Shown: positions 20,728 to 30,866 of the stretch, in pieces
Layout: each line of letters starts with the position of its first letter
How positions within the stretch are numbered: position 1 is the first letter of the stretch
Origin: Bacteroidales bacterium
GTDB taxonomy: Bacteria > Bacteroidota > Bacteroidia > Bacteroidales > UBA932
DNA: 64,000 nt
Reading direction: 5' to 3'
NCBI GenBank assembly: GCA_012510445.1
Contig: JAAZIA010000045.1
Span: 1 to 64,000 of the forward strand
The notes under the pieces: generated by a model
What the model was told of the DNA's origin: nothing
What the model saw: the letters and a program-made list of their open reading frames with translations, nothing else
The model's database searches: none
Made by a program: the position numbers and the translations under genes

Positions 20728-21669
20728 TTACTTTTTTAACTCCAGTACTTTCTCAACAATACCTGCGGCATTTAGTCCGTAATGGTCCATTAATTCGGCC
20801 GGTTTTCCGCTCTGTCCAAAGCCTTCTTCCATAGCTACCATTCGCATGGGAACGGGGGAGTGCCTTGCTAGCAGACTAGCCGTTTTTTCTCCAAGTCCTC
20901 CTGTTATCAAATGTTCTTCTGCCGTAACTACGGCCCCTGTTTTCCGGGCCGAGTCCAGGATGGCTTTTTTATCCAAAGGCGTTATGGTGTGAATGTTGAT
21001 CAGTTCTACGCTAATGCCCTGTTGGCCCAGAATGCGAACGGCCTCTAAAGCTTCCCAAACCAGGTGTCCTGTAGCCAACAGTGTGACGTCTTCTCCAGGA
21101 TGCACAATCCAAGCTTTTCCTATAGTAAACGTGGCATCTGCCGGGGTGAAATTGGGAACGGACGGCCTTCCAAAACGCAAATACAAAGGTCCTTCCCACG
21201 CTGCCGCTGCCAGCGTTGCCAGACGCGTCTGGTTGTAATCGCAAGGGTTAACAACAGCCATATGGGGGAGGGCTCTTGTCAGAGCTATGTCTTCCATGGT
21301 TTGATGAGTGGCTCCGTCTTCTCCCAGCGTGATGCCTGCATGCGAGGCAGCAATTTTAACGTTGGCGTGTGAGTAGCAAACCGATTGCCTTAATTGGTCG
21401 TATACGCGTCCCGTAGCAAACTCGGCAAACGTCCCCACAAAGGGAATGTATCCTGTAATGGCCAGGCCGGCAGCCACTCCCATCATGTTGGCCTCGGCAA
21501 TACCGCATTGAAAAAAGCGATAAGGGTATTGAGCTGCAAATTGTTCCATTTTTAAAGAACCGGTCAAATCTGCACATAAAGCCACTACAGCGGGGTTTTT
21601 GCTGCCCAGTTCAAAAAGTCCGGCACCAAACCCGGAACGTGTATCTTTATTTCCTATGTTTTTCATCAT
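20728..21669 (-). CDS. Transketolase, C-terminal (Pyr + C) subunit
   Basis: 313 aa; [40 protein letters not shown]. Confidence 0.93.
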   Translation of the reverse strand: MMKNIGNKDTRSGFGAGLFELGSKNPAVVALCADLTGSLKMEQFAAQYPYRFFQCGIAEANMMGVAAGLAITGYIPFVGTFAEFATGRVYDQLRQSVCYSHANVKIAASHAGITLGEDGATHQTMEDIALTRALPHMAVVNPCDYNQTRLATLAAAAWEGPLYLRFGRPSVPNFTPADATFTIGKAWIVHPGEDVTLLATGHLVWEALEAVRILGQQGISVELINIHTITPLDKKAILDSARKTGAVVTAEEHLITGGLGEKTASLLARHSPVPMRMVAMEEGFGQSGKPAELMDHYGLNAAGIVEKVLELKK

Positions 21670-21678
21670 CTTTTCTTA

Positions 21679-22521
21679 TTAAAAATCCCCTAACGTTTCC
21701 GGCAGCTGTTCCAAAGCCCGTAACTCTTCTTCTGCAGACGGGGCTTTCCCGTGCCATGCATGTGTTCCTGCCATAAAATCTACGCCCTGTCCCATGTGCG
21801 TATGCATTAGGATCATCATGGGTTTGTCTCGCGGCTGGAGCGAAGCTTTGTAAGCTTCACGTATGGCTTCCGGATTGTGTCCGTCACATTCCCGGACTGT
21901 CCATCCAAACGACTCCCATTTGGCCACCAGGTCTCCCAGGCCGGCCACGTCATTCACCGGTCCGTCAATTTGCTGCCTGTTCCAGTCTGTTATGGCAGTA
22001 AGGTTTCCCAGTTTGTTGTGTGCAGCAAACAAAGCGGCTTCCCATATTTGGCCTTCTTCACTTTCACCGTCTCCAATCAAGACGTACACTTTGTGAGGGT
22101 CTTGCGCCAGTCGTTTTCCCAAGGCTGCTCCGCAGGCAACGGAAAGGCCTTGCCCCAACGATCCGCTGGCTACGTGTACTCCGGGAAGTCCTTCTTCTAT
22201 ACTGGGATGCCCCTGTAACCGGGATCCCAACTTGCGGAAGGTGCTTAATTCTTCTATAGGAAAATAACCCATCCTGGCCAGCAAACTGTAATACAAAGGC
22301 GTGATATGGCCAATGGAAAGAAAAAACATGTCTGTGTTTTTACCGTCACGCCTCCATTGGGCGGGACTTTGTTGCAGGAATTCTGCAAAAAGTAAGGTTA
22401 AAAAATCGGTGCTACTGAGTGAGCCTCCGGGATGTCCGCTTTTGGCAGCTGTCACCATCCGTATGATGTCTCGGCGTATTTGTGATGTAAGGTCTGAGAG
22501 GGGGGGATTCTTTTGCTCCAT
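21679..22521 (-). CDS. Transketolase, N-terminal (TPP) subunit
   Basis: 280 aa; [55 protein letters not shown]. Confidence 0.93.
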   Translation of the reverse strand: MEQKNPPLSDLTSQIRRDIIRMVTAAKSGHPGGSLSSTDFLTLLFAEFLQQSPAQWRRDGKNTDMFFLSIGHITPLYYSLLARMGYFPIEELSTFRKLGSRLQGHPSIEEGLPGVHVASGSLGQGLSVACGAALGKRLAQDPHKVYVLIGDGESEEGQIWEAALFAAHNKLGNLTAITDWNRQQIDGPVNDVAGLGDLVAKWESFGWTVRECDGHNPEAIREAYKASLQPRDKPMMILMHTHMGQGVDFMAGTHAWHGKAPSAEEELRALEQLPETLGDF

Positions 22522-22544
22522 GCTGTCTGAATTTGATTATCCCA

Positions 22545-22571
22545 CAAAGATAAAAATTATATTTACCTTTG
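22545..22571. promoter_or_regulatory. Divergent paired -7 elements (CAAAGATA-N11-TACCTTTG)
   Basis: Between the transketolase N subunit and lepA; lepA ATG begins 8 nt after the element. Confidence 0.7.
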
Positions 22572-22579
22572 TCCCACCT

Positions 22580-24367
22580 ATGAAGAACATCAGAAATTTC
22601 TGCATTATTGCCCATATTGATCACGGGAAGAGTACTTTGGCAGACCGCTTGTTGGAGCTAACCCATACGGTAGATGAGCGTGACATGGAAGCCCGGGTTC
22701 TGGACAGTATGGACCTGGAGAAAGAAAAAGGGATTACTATAAAATCCCATGCCATACAATTGGATTACGAACATAACGGAGAAAAACACATACTGAACCT
22801 GCTGGACACACCGGGACACGTAGATTTTTCCTATGAAGTATCCAGGGCTATTGCTTCTTGTGAAGGTGCTCTGTTGGTAGTGGATGCTACACAGGGAGTT
22901 CAGGCCCAAACCATATCTAACTTATACCTGGCCATTTCGCATAACCTGGAAATAGTACCGGTGCTGAATAAAATTGACATGGAATCGGCTATGATAGATG
23001 TGGTTCAGGACCAAATCATGGATCTTTTAGGGTGTGAGAAGGAGGAAATTCTGCACATAAGTGCCCGTACAGGAGAGGGTGTTTCAGAATTGCTCCATGC
23101 CATTATTGAGCGCATTCCGGCACCGCAAGGAGACCCCGATGCACCGTTGCAAGCCCTCATTTTCGACTCTGTTTACAATTCGTACCGAGGCATTATCGGC
23201 TACTTTAGGGTTATGAACGGGTCTATTAAACAAGGCGATAAAGTTAAGTTTTTTAATACCGGGAAAGAGTACGATGCAGACGAGGTAGGGATTCTTAAAA
23301 TCAAGATGATCCCAAGGCAGGAGGTACATACGGGAGATGTGGGGTACATCATATCCGGGATTAAAACAGTATCCGAGGTGAAAGTGGGAGATACCATCAC
23401 TACGGTAGAACGTCCCTGCCAGAAAGCCATCGAAGGGTTTGAAGAGGTAAAACCTATGGTCTTTGCCGGTCTGTACCCGGTAGATACAGACGGCTACGAA
23501 GACCTGAGAGCGGCGTTGGAAAAATTACAGCTGAACGATGCTTCGCTTACTTATGAGCCGGAATCGTCTCTGGCCCTGGGCTTTGGTTTTCGTTGCGGAT
23601 TTTTGGGATTGCTCCATATGGAAATTGTCCAGGAAAGGTTGTTTAGGGAATTTGATTGTGATGTAATCACTACCGTTCCTAACGTTTCCTATAAAGTATA
23701 TACAACGCAGGGAGAAGAATCGGAAGTGCACAACCCTTCCGGGCTGCCCGCAGTAACATTGATTGACCGTATAGAAGAACCTTATATAAGGGCACAGGTT
23801 ATTTCCAAATCGGAGTATTTTGGTCCTATAATGAAACTTTGTCTGGATAAACGTGGTATATTGCTTAACCAACACTTTCTGACTTCAGACCGGGTAGAGC
23901 TTACTTTTAAGATGCCTCTTTCAGAAATAGTGTTCGATTTCTATGATAAACTTAAAAGCGTTTCGCGCGGTTATGCTTCTTTTGATTACCACATAACCGG
24001 GTACGAACAGGCAGACTTGGTCAAATTAGATATCCTTCTGAACGGAGAACAGGTAGATGCCCTTTCTAGCCTTATCCACAGAGCACACTCCTATACGTTT
24101 GGCAGACGCATGTGTGAAAAGTTGAAAGAATTGATTCCGCGTCAACAGTTTGAAATTGCCATTCAGGCAGCTATTGGTGCCAAGATCATTGCACGAGAAA
24201 CGGTAAAGGCTGTAAGGAAAGACGTGACCGCTAAATGCTACGGAGGAGACATAAGCCGTAAACGCAAACTGCTGGAAAAGCAGAAAAAAGGGAAGCGCCG
24301 TATGCGGCAGATTGGCAACGTAGAAGTGCCGCAATCGGCCTTTATGGCCGTCCTCAAGCTGGACTAA
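22580..24367 (+). CDS. lepA: Elongation factor 4
   Basis: Start trimmed to [40 protein letters not shown]; LepA C-terminal domain; 595 aa. Confidence 0.97.
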   Translation: MKNIRNFCIIAHIDHGKSTLADRLLELTHTVDERDMEARVLDSMDLEKEKGITIKSHAIQLDYEHNGEKHILNLLDTPGHVDFSYEVSRAIASCEGALLVVDATQGVQAQTISNLYLAISHNLEIVPVLNKIDMESAMIDVVQDQIMDLLGCEKEEILHISARTGEGVSELLHAIIERIPAPQGDPDAPLQALIFDSVYNSYRGIIGYFRVMNGSIKQGDKVKFFNTGKEYDADEVGILKIKMIPRQEVHTGDVGYIISGIKTVSEVKVGDTITTVERPCQKAIEGFEEVKPMVFAGLYPVDTDGYEDLRAALEKLQLNDASLTYEPESSLALGFGFRCGFLGLLHMEIVQERLFREFDCDVITTVPNVSYKVYTTQGEESEVHNPSGLPAVTLIDRIEEPYIRAQVISKSEYFGPIMKLCLDKRGILLNQHFLTSDRVELTFKMPLSEIVFDFYDKLKSVSRGYASFDYHITGYEQADLVKLDILLNGEQVDALSSLIHRAHSYTFGRRMCEKLKELIPRQQFEIAIQAAIGAKIIARETVKAVRKDVTAKCYGGDISRKRKLLEKQKKGKRRMRQIGNVEVPQSAFMAVLKLD

Positions 24368-24436
24368 ACCGGTTCTACTCAAACAAAACAGTCTTATTCA
24401 GATCGGGCAGTGCTACTCACGCCGCACAGTGCTTTG

Positions 24437-25018
24437 CTACTCAGAAACATGGAGGTTTCTGAGGGCTCTTCTCACTTTTCTGTCCATTTCTTTTGCCACA
24501 ACGGCCGTACATATCATAAATATAATACTTGCAAAGCCGACACCTGTGAAAACCCCACTCAAAAAATCAGAGACAGGATAGAAGTACCAGTGTTTGAGGC
24601 ATAAGATGCAGGCTATGGAAAAAGCGAGCAGCCGGGTGAAGAAATATTGTAGTTTATGAGCAAACCTTTGTGCTTTCAGGGTGCGTACCAGCTGCTGCAA
24701 AGCGTGCTCCTCAGAGCCCATCACATGTTCTCCTCGTCGGCTGCGCAGGTATATCCAATACCGGCTACGAGCCGCTACTTCTACCCCCGATTCTTTAAGA
24801 AAATCTAAATACCCTTCACGGCTGCCGGCGTAAGGATCTTTTTCTTTCAATTCCAGGTTGTATTCCCAGGCGCCGGGGGTGTCTTTCTCAAAATAGTAAA
24901 ACACATACCTTATTTTAAACAACATCCAGCCATCAAGAGCCATGTCGTTTATCCAGGCTTCTTCCTTTTCGAAATTCCATAAAAAGAAGGGTTTTAGAAC
25001 GCATTTTTTTTCCATCAT
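24437..25018 (-). CDS. DUF2812 domain membrane protein
   Basis: N-terminal KPFFLWNFEKEEAWINDMALDGWMLFKIRYVFYYFEK typical of DUF2812; C-terminal TMs; adjacent to a PadR regulator. Confidence 0.8.
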   Translation of the reverse strand: MMEKKCVLKPFFLWNFEKEEAWINDMALDGWMLFKIRYVFYYFEKDTPGAWEYNLELKEKDPYAGSREGYLDFLKESGVEVAARSRYWIYLRSRRGEHVMGSEEHALQQLVRTLKAQRFAHKLQYFFTRLLAFSIACILCLKHWYFYPVSDFLSGVFTGVGFASIIFMICTAVVAKEMDRKVRRALRNLHVSE

Positions 25019-25026
25019 CTTATAGA

Positions 25027-25335
25027 TTATAGATTTAAAAATTTTTCTCCGTTTGTAACAAGCTCTTGCAACCTTCTCCACTCGGCTTGCACCACCTGTT
25101 TGCCCTTAGAGGTAATGATATACTCTTTGCGCCGGCTGTCTTCTTCCACGGGCAGGGGTTTGATCCACCCTTTCTCAAGCATAGTGGAAATAGCTCCGTA
25201 CAACGTGCCGGCAGACAAGTTGAGTCTGCCGTTTGTCAACGTTTTTGTTTCTTGCATAATTCCGTAGCCGTGCAACGGGCGGTGCAATACCAGTAAGGTA
25301 TAAAAGACGGCTTCTGTTAAAACTATACTATTCAT
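25027..25335 (-). CDS. PadR family transcriptional regulator
   Basis: 102 aa; HGYGIMQETKTLTNGRLNLSAGTLYGAISTMLEKGWI. Confidence 0.92.
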   Translation of the reverse strand: MNSIVLTEAVFYTLLVLHRPLHGYGIMQETKTLTNGRLNLSAGTLYGAISTMLEKGWIKPLPVEEDSRRKEYIITSKGKQVVQAEWRRLQELVTNGEKFLNL

Positions 25336-25384
25336 GTTAGCTATAAAGAGCTCCGATATATCGGCGGCCGATACAAAGGTAGTT

Positions 25385-25419
25385 AAAAAAAGGAGACAAA
25401 CAAATTTTTATCTCCTTTT
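25385..25419 (-). terminator. Rho-independent-like terminator downstream of the TPR lipoprotein gene
   Basis: Inverted repeat aaaaaggaga...tctccttttc; poly-T on the minus strand. Confidence 0.6.
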
Positions 25420-25445
25420 CTAATAAGGTGTGAGGTTAAATGGAT

Positions 25446-27095
25446 TTAACGATATTTTGCAAATTCAATATCTTTTGCGGCTTTTTCAGCCAGTGCAGGT
25501 ACTTTGTTGATTTCTGTCATCAGTTCCCTGACTTTAGAAGCTTGTCCCTTGCGTGCAGCAATAACGGCTTTTATGTAGTTGCCGCTTGCACATTTGCAGG
25601 TTGCCATAGCAGCTTCTGCTTTGTCCAGGTTGCCGTTAAGCAGTTGGGCCAATGCACCGTTCATATGGGTTTGACCGTCCAGCTTAGCCAAGGCTTCTTT
25701 GTATTTTCCATTTAGGATATCAAGAGCTCCTTGGTTGTACTTGGCAGTTTCACATCCGGATTTAGCAAAATATTCGGCAGCTTTTCCGTAATTTCCTTTA
25801 CGCATTTCAATAACTCCCAGGTTGTTAGCAACCATGGGGTTGGATGCGTCGCACTTAGCCAGAGCAGCAGCGGCCTCGTTTACCTTCTTTGCGTTCAGGT
25901 AAGCCACTGCCAGGTTGTTGTAGCCTCTGAGCGAGTTGTATTTCTCGGCAGCTTTCTTATACAATGCAATCTTGGTATCGTTGTCATTGGTAAGGGTGGC
26001 AGCGTACAACAGCGCTTCTTCATTCATAGCTTCCATATTGCCGGCTGTCAGTTCAATCAACTCTTCGTCAGAATAGTTGGTAAACTCTACGTTGGCAATC
26101 AAACGTGCACGACGCAGCTTGGGCAATACTTTGTCTTCCAGGATTTTATAAACGGCAGACATGTTTCTGATTTCACGTTCGCGAATAACAGGGTCTGTGT
26201 ACATAGACAGTACGCGCAGGATCAGATCCTTATCACCCAGGTCTGTTTGGCTGACCAATTCTTGGAATCCTTCCCAGTCTTCCCCTTTGGTCTGCAAGCT
26301 CAACTCTCCATCCGGTTTGATTCTGCGGGTAATGGACTGAAACGCTCTTTCCGCACTCTTCATACGGTTTTCCGAGAGTTTTTCGTTGAAATCTACAGGG
26401 CCTTCCGGAGAAGCATAGGCTATAATATCTGTGCCTTTAATGACCCTTCTTTCGTCTTCAGGTAAGTTTTTCAAGAATTCCTGGAACTCTTTGATCTCGG
26501 ATTTTGTTAATTCACGGGCCCTTACTTGCGCAGAGTTCTTTGCGTACATAATGTTTGTTTCTTCTGCTTCCATAATCACCTTTTGGTAATTATCGGGAAT
26601 GATTACAGGCGTTCCGTCAAGCTCAACCCATTTGTAGGTTATGTTTGCACCGTCAGCAATCTTATAGGCTGCAGGATATGGCCATACGTTGTCTTTATAC
26701 AGAACAGCACCACGCAGCTCAAGATGTGATTTGGCCATGCCTTCTACATAGTCAAACTGGATTTTATGCTGAATACGATCTCCGGCAACAGGAATTACGT
26801 TGTAGTTATCCAGGATTTTTTCTCCCTGGAGTCTGAGTGCCTGTGCGGCTACTTCACCACCTTCGTATACTAATACAGGTGTAATTTCCAGCATGGCTTT
26901 GGGGTGGAAATACCCTTCGGGGAAATTTAGGGTGTAGGTAACATCAATTTTATCGGCTATAACTTCAAGGATTTCCGGCTGGCAAGATTTCTCAACGTCA
27001 TCTGCGTATTTTACCATGTCCTTTGGGTTATTACAAGCCATAAGCATCACACCAAAAACGGCAATGCCCAAAAAGCGCAAAAAAGATTTTTTCAT
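25446..27095 (-). CDS. Lipoprotein with TPR-like repeats (OmpA-like segment possible)
   Basis: About 549 aa from MKKSFLRFLGIAVFGVMLMAC (lipobox); IIAYASPEGP.NEKLSENRMKSAERAF; TPR-like C-terminus. Confidence 0.75.
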   Translation of the reverse strand: MKKSFLRFLGIAVFGVMLMACNNPKDMVKYADDVEKSCQPEILEVIADKIDVTYTLNFPEGYFHPKAMLEITPVLVYEGGEVAAQALRLQGEKILDNYNVIPVAGDRIQHKIQFDYVEGMAKSHLELRGAVLYKDNVWPYPAAYKIADGANITYKWVELDGTPVIIPDNYQKVIMEAEETNIMYAKNSAQVRARELTKSEIKEFQEFLKNLPEDERRVIKGTDIIAYASPEGPVDFNEKLSENRMKSAERAFQSITRRIKPDGELSLQTKGEDWEGFQELVSQTDLGDKDLILRVLSMYTDPVIREREIRNMSAVYKILEDKVLPKLRRARLIANVEFTNYSDEELIELTAGNMEAMNEEALLYAATLTNDNDTKIALYKKAAEKYNSLRGYNNLAVAYLNAKKVNEAAAALAKCDASNPMVANNLGVIEMRKGNYGKAAEYFAKSGCETAKYNQGALDILNGKYKEALAKLDGQTHMNGALAQLLNGNLDKAEAAMATCKCASGNYIKAVIAARKGQASKVRELMTEINKVPALAEKAAKDIEFAKYR

Positions 27096-27158
27096 AACAA
27101 GTTGATTATTATTCATGTTTCAAGTTAAGTCAGGGAAGTAGACACTTGGTTTAGCTTA

Positions 27159-27186
27159 CAAATATAGGACAAAATTTATATCTTTG
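27159..27186. promoter_or_regulatory. Divergent paired -7 elements (CAAATATA-N12-TATCTTTG)
   Basis: Between the TPR lipoprotein and the bEBP; bEBP ATG (27192) begins 5 nt after TATCTTTG. Confidence 0.7.
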
Positions 27187-27191
27187 CAAAG

Positions 27192-28460
27192 ATGGATGTT
27201 ACTGGAATTAAGCAAAGATTTGAAATTATTGGAAACAGCCCTTTATTGGACAGGGCGCTGGATATAGCTGCTCAGGTAGCCACTACGGATCTCTCTGTTT
27301 TGGTTACCGGTGAAACGGGTGTTGGAAAAGAATTTATTCCTAAGATTATACACTCCTACAGCATAAGAAAACACGGTCACTATTTTGCTGTCAACTGCGG
27401 AGCCATTCCGGAGGGCACTATAGATTCGGAATTGTTTGGGCATTTAAAAGGATCTTTTACCGGAGCTCACGAAGACAGGAAAGGGTATTTTGAAGCAGCA
27501 GACAAAGGCACGCTTTTTCTTGACGAGGTGGCAGAACTACCCTTATCTACGCAAGTACGCCTGTTGAGAGCTTTGGAAACGGGAGAGTTTATACGGGTGG
27601 GTTCTTCTACGGTACAGAAGACAGATGTACGCGTAATAGCTGCTACCAACGTGAATCTGCACCATGCCATTAAGTCGGGGAAATTTAGAGAAGATCTTTA
27701 TTATAGATTAAATACGGTGCCTATTACCGTTCCGGCATTGAGGGAACGTCCCGGAGACATTCACTTGTTATTCCGGAAGTTTGCGGCAGACTTTGCAGAA
27801 AAGTACAAAATGCCGGTCATTCGTCTTACTGACCAGGCACGTAACGTATTGGAACATTACCGATGGCCGGGCAACGTAAGGCAATTGAAGAACGTAGCTG
27901 AACAACTGAGCGTTTTGGAACAAAACAGAACGGTTACGGCAGAAACCTTACAACGATACCTGCCGGAAGACAGCCCCCTGCACTTGCCGGTGGTATACGA
28001 CAAAGCCGCCCGCGGCAGGGACGACTTTATTTCCGAGAGAGACATTCTCTACAAAATTCTCTTTCAACTGCGTTCAGAAATGGACGACTTGAAAAAAAAG
28101 ATGGACCTGATACAGCAGACAGATTTGACACAACGTACAGACCTGATGCAACGTACAGACCTGATGCAACGTACAGATCTGATGCAACAGAAAGATTTGT
28201 ATCCTGCGTCTGTTTCCGGTACTATGTTATCCCATTCGGTACACGAGCACAACAATGGTGAAGAGGAAGTGACGGAAGGAGAAATCCTGCCCATAGAAAC
28301 GGTAGAAGAAAAACAAGATCTTTCTTTGAATTCTTTAGAGAAAGAATTAATCACAAAAGTACTCCAAAAGAACAAAGGACACCGCAAATCCACGGCTAAA
28401 GAACTGGGCATTGCAGAACGAACTTTGTACCGCAAAATCAAAGAATATGAAATTGAATAA
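27192..28460 (+). CDS. Sigma-54-interacting transcriptional regulator (AAA+ and Fis HTH, no receiver domain)
   Basis: 422 aa; GETGVGKE, ELFGHLKGSFTGA, LFLDEVAELP, C-terminal KSTAKELGIAERTLYRKIKEY. Confidence 0.94.
   Translation: MDVTGIKQRFEIIGNSPLLDRALDIAAQVATTDLSVLVTGETGVGKEFIPKIIHSYSIRKHGHYFAVNCGAIPEGTIDSELFGHLKGSFTGAHEDRKGYFEAADKGTLFLDEVAELPLSTQVRLLRALETGEFIRVGSSTVQKTDVRVIAATNVNLHHAIKSGKFREDLYYRLNTVPITVPALRERPGDIHLLFRKFAADFAEKYKMPVIRLTDQARNVLEHYRWPGNVRQLKNVAEQLSVLEQNRTVTAETLQRYLPEDSPLHLPVVYDKAARGRDDFISERDILYKILFQLRSEMDDLKKKMDLIQQTDLTQRTDLMQRTDLMQRTDLMQQKDLYPASVSGTMLSHSVHEHNNGEEEVTEGEILPIETVEEKQDLSLNSLEKELITKVLQKNKGHRKSTAKELGIAERTLYRKIKEYEIE
28101..28190 (+). repeat. In-frame 18-bp tandem repeat (acagacctgatgcaacgt) in the bEBP linker
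   Basis: Five units encoding MDLIQQ-TDLTQR-TDLMQR-TDLMQR-TDLMQQ between the AAA+ and Fis domains. Confidence 0.93.
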
Positions 28461-28950
28461 ATTGCTGCTCCTGCTCCTTTCGCCCTTATTGCTCACACAG
28501 TGTTGGTGGTACTCTTTTTCCGGTACCTCTATTCATCCTCAAGCACAAACCATCAGTGTTTCGTATATTGAAAACCGTGCAGAACGCATTAACCCGGCAC
28601 TGAGCAATACGTTTACAGAAGCTCTAATGGACAAATACACCAAGCTCACCCGGCTTTCTGTAATTCGTGAAGACGGAGATTATGCCGTTGATGGTTATAT
28701 TACAGGATACAATATGGCACCCATTGCCGTAACGTCAGACGAGGTGGCTTCTATGGCAAGACTTACGGTAACAATTAAAATCATATTTCAAAACAAAATG
28801 GATCCTTCAGAAAACTTTGAGAGAGACTTTTCCGGATACGAAGATTACGATTCTACCATATCGTTCGATGCTGCCGAAGGGGGCTTGGTAGACGCCATAG
28901 TAGAAAAAATAGTAGAAGACATTTTCAACGCCACCGTAGCCAACTGGTAA
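28447..28950 (+). CDS. lptE: LptE-family LPS assembly lipoprotein
   Basis: Start trimmed to MKLNKLLLLLLSPLLLTQCWWYSFSGTSI; 167 aa; typical synteny bEBP-LptE-TPR-SecG. Confidence 0.88.
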   Translation: MKLNKLLLLLLSPLLLTQCWWYSFSGTSIHPQAQTISVSYIENRAERINPALSNTFTEALMDKYTKLTRLSVIREDGDYAVDGYITGYNMAPIAVTSDEVASMARLTVTIKIIFQNKMDPSENFERDFSGYEDYDSTISFDAAEGGLVDAIVEKIVEDIFNATVANW

Positions 28951-28962
28951 AACAAAAAAATC

Positions 28963-29805
28963 ATGGATACTTCAGTTTTTTACAAACAATACGTAAACGC
29001 AGCACCGCAAGAGCTGGCCCCCAACGGATATGTACTTCAAGACCTGGTTCGTCGTTACCCTTGGTTCTCCCTAGGGTACCTCCTGTTATTCAAAGCGCTC
29101 TGCGGCATGGGTGGTGACGCCAGTCTTTCCCAATCAGAAAAAACAGCCGCCTATATCTACTCACGAAAGAAACTGTATTTCATACTGCAACAAACCAGAA
29201 AGGATTTTGAAACACTTGCCGAGGAAGAGTTTTTCACCCTGGACGTCCCAGAGCAAGAGCCCATTTTAGACACAGGAGCCGCCGCAGACAAAACCCTATC
29301 CGCCGCCGCAGACAAAACCCTGGCCGCCGCCGCAGACAAAACCCTGGCCGCCGCCGCAGACAAAACCCTGGCCGCCGCCGCAGACAAAACCCAAAGCCGA
29401 AGTATCGGGACGGCTTCTCTTTCCGATGCAGGTCCTCTGGAATTTGTTTTGGACATTCCAAAGAATCGTACTTTTTATCCAGGAGCGGATTATTTCGGAA
29501 AAGAACAAATGGCTTCTGTCTCGTTAGATGTAACTACGCCCATAGATCGTTTTATAAGTGAGAACCCCCGGTTTACGCAAGCACTCAAAAGAGCGGGAGA
29601 GAATCTGGACACCTCAGAACAAGATGCACCGCCGGCACTCAAAGACGATGAATTTGTAACAGAAACCCTTGCAAAGATTTACGCTGCGCAAGGTTACCAT
29701 AAATTAGCCATTGACTGTTACGCAAAACTTATTTTGCTATATCCGGAAAAAAGCGCTTACTTTGCGTCCCTTGTAGAAGAAATCAAACAAAAATCCAATA
29801 ATTAA
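28963..29805 (+). CDS. Hypothetical TPR-like protein with internal octapeptide repeat
   Basis: 280 aa; C-terminal ETLAKIYAAQGYHKLAIDCYAKLILLYPEKSAYFASLVEEI. Confidence 0.75.
   Translation: MDTSVFYKQYVNAAPQELAPNGYVLQDLVRRYPWFSLGYLLLFKALCGMGGDASLSQSEKTAAYIYSRKKLYFILQQTRKDFETLAEEEFFTLDVPEQEPILDTGAAADKTLSAAADKTLAAAADKTLAAAADKTLAAAADKTQSRSIGTASLSDAGPLEFVLDIPKNRTFYPGADYFGKEQMASVSLDVTTPIDRFISENPRFTQALKRAGENLDTSEQDAPPALKDDEFVTETLAKIYAAQGYHKLAIDCYAKLILLYPEKSAYFASLVEEIKQKSNN
29277..29391 (+). repeat. In-frame 24-bp tandem repeat (gccgccgccgcagacaaaaccctg)
   Basis: About five units encoding AAADKTLA. Confidence 0.95.
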
Positions 29806-29807
29806 AA

Positions 29808-30146
29808 ATGTATACAGCAACCGCCATTCTTATTGTTATAGCAAGCATATTGCTAACCCTTGTTGTTCTGGTACAGAACTCTAAGGGAGGCGGACTGGCA
29901 GCCAATTTTGCAACAGGTAACACCACATTTGGCGTTCGTCAGACGGCCGACTTTTTGGAAAAAACCACATGGACCCTAGCCATTACCATTTTGGTATTGT
30001 GTCTTTTGGGTACTACTTTCATATCAACAGGAAAAGCGAAGAAAGCTTCTGACCTGGAACAACGTTTGGAGCAAACTCAACAAACCCCCGGCCTTCCCCA
30101 ATTCCCGGTAGGAACGGAAGACCTGCCACTCACCCCCGTTGAATAA
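29808..30146 (+). CDS. secG: Preprotein translocase subunit SecG
   Basis: 112 aa; LVVLVQNSKGGGLAANF, two TMs. Confidence 0.95.
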   Translation: MYTATAILIVIASILLTLVVLVQNSKGGGLAANFATGNTTFGVRQTADFLEKTTWTLAITILVLCLLGTTFISTGKAKKASDLEQRLEQTQQTPGLPQFPVGTEDLPLTPVE

Positions 30147-30151
30147 GATAC

Positions 30152-30260
30152 TTTAGATTCAATCTAGCGCGCCAGAGTTTTCAGCCACTGCTGTATTTCT
30201 CTGGCAACTAGCCATTTGCTATTTTTGCAAAAAGGTTGGCGCGTTAGATTGAATCTAACT
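30152..30260. repeat. MITE-like element copy A with terminal TTAGATT(C/G)AATCTA palindromes
   Basis: tttagattcaatctagcgcgcc ... ggcgcgttagattgaatctaac; near-identical copy at 30867-30975. Confidence 0.85.
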
Positions 30261-30389
30261 GCGCCAAAACATTGCGTACCCACACCCACACTTTAGTGCG
30301 TCGCACTCGGAGGTTAATTTACTGGTTACCTGCAAGTTACCAAAAACATGTATAGGGGTACGTTTATAGTAATCGACTATAGTACGGCC

Positions 30390-30450
30390 TTCAAATATAG
30401 TGCGCCAAAAGCTTTTGGCGCTTTTTAAAGCGCTGCTTTGCAGCTCCTTC
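30390..30450. repeat. Hairpin cassette with perfect palindrome GCGCCAAAAGCTTTTGGCGC (30402-30421) and GCTGCTTTGCAGC
   Basis: Read directly; reverse complement of 514-580 aligns. Confidence 0.85.
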
Positions 30451-30473
30451 TTTTTAACGCAGCATGTGCATAT

Positions 30474-30860
30474 GTAAAGGTAGGAAGTCACTGTTTTCAA
30501 GAAAAGAGGTCTAACTGTCTGTATATGCGCACATAGCAAGATCGGCGTCAGTTTTTCTTACCTCCTACCTTTACACGATTTGCTGTTTTCCTGTAAAGGT
30601 AGGAAGTCACTGTTTTTTGAGAAAAGTGTATAATTACTTGATTTTGTGCGCATAACAAGGACAGGTGTGTTTTTTCTTACCTCCTACCTTTACACGATTT
30701 GCTGTTTTCCTGTAAAGGTAGGAAGTAGTTGTTTTTTGAGAAAAGTGTACAACTGCTTGATTTTGTGCGCATAACAAAGGCAGGTGTATTTTTTCTTACC
30801 TCCTACCTTTACACGATTTGCTGTTTTCCTGTAAAGGTAGGAAGTAGTTGTTTTTTGAGT
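30474..30860. repeat. Tandem array, three 101-bp units plus a truncated fourth, 119-bp period, inverted relative to the 12-350 array
   Basis: Units 30474-30574, 30593-30693, 30712-30812, partial from 30831; GTAAAGGTAGGAAGT ... CCTCCTACCTTTAC ends. Confidence 0.95.
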
Positions 30861-30866
30861 AGGCAC

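Noticed and set aside
20728-22521. Split transketolase as a frameshifted pseudogene
   Set aside because: Both halves are complete with separate starts and domain-consistent lengths; two-subunit transketolases are a known arrangement.
27420-27480. GSFTGA instead of GAFTGA in the sigma-54 activator as a sign of lost function
   Set aside because: As far as I recall this variant is common in Bacteroidetes activators of this synteny group, so it is not evidence of degeneration.
29157-29508. Minus-strand ORFs with CLRRRPGF and VCGGGQGF repeats
   Set aside because: Alternative frames of the 24-bp repeat in the TPR gene.
350-30474. Phase-variable invertible segment driven by a local recombinase
   Set aside because: No integrase or invertase is encoded in the window and the bracketed genes are mostly housekeeping; only homologous recombination between the inverted repeats remains possible.
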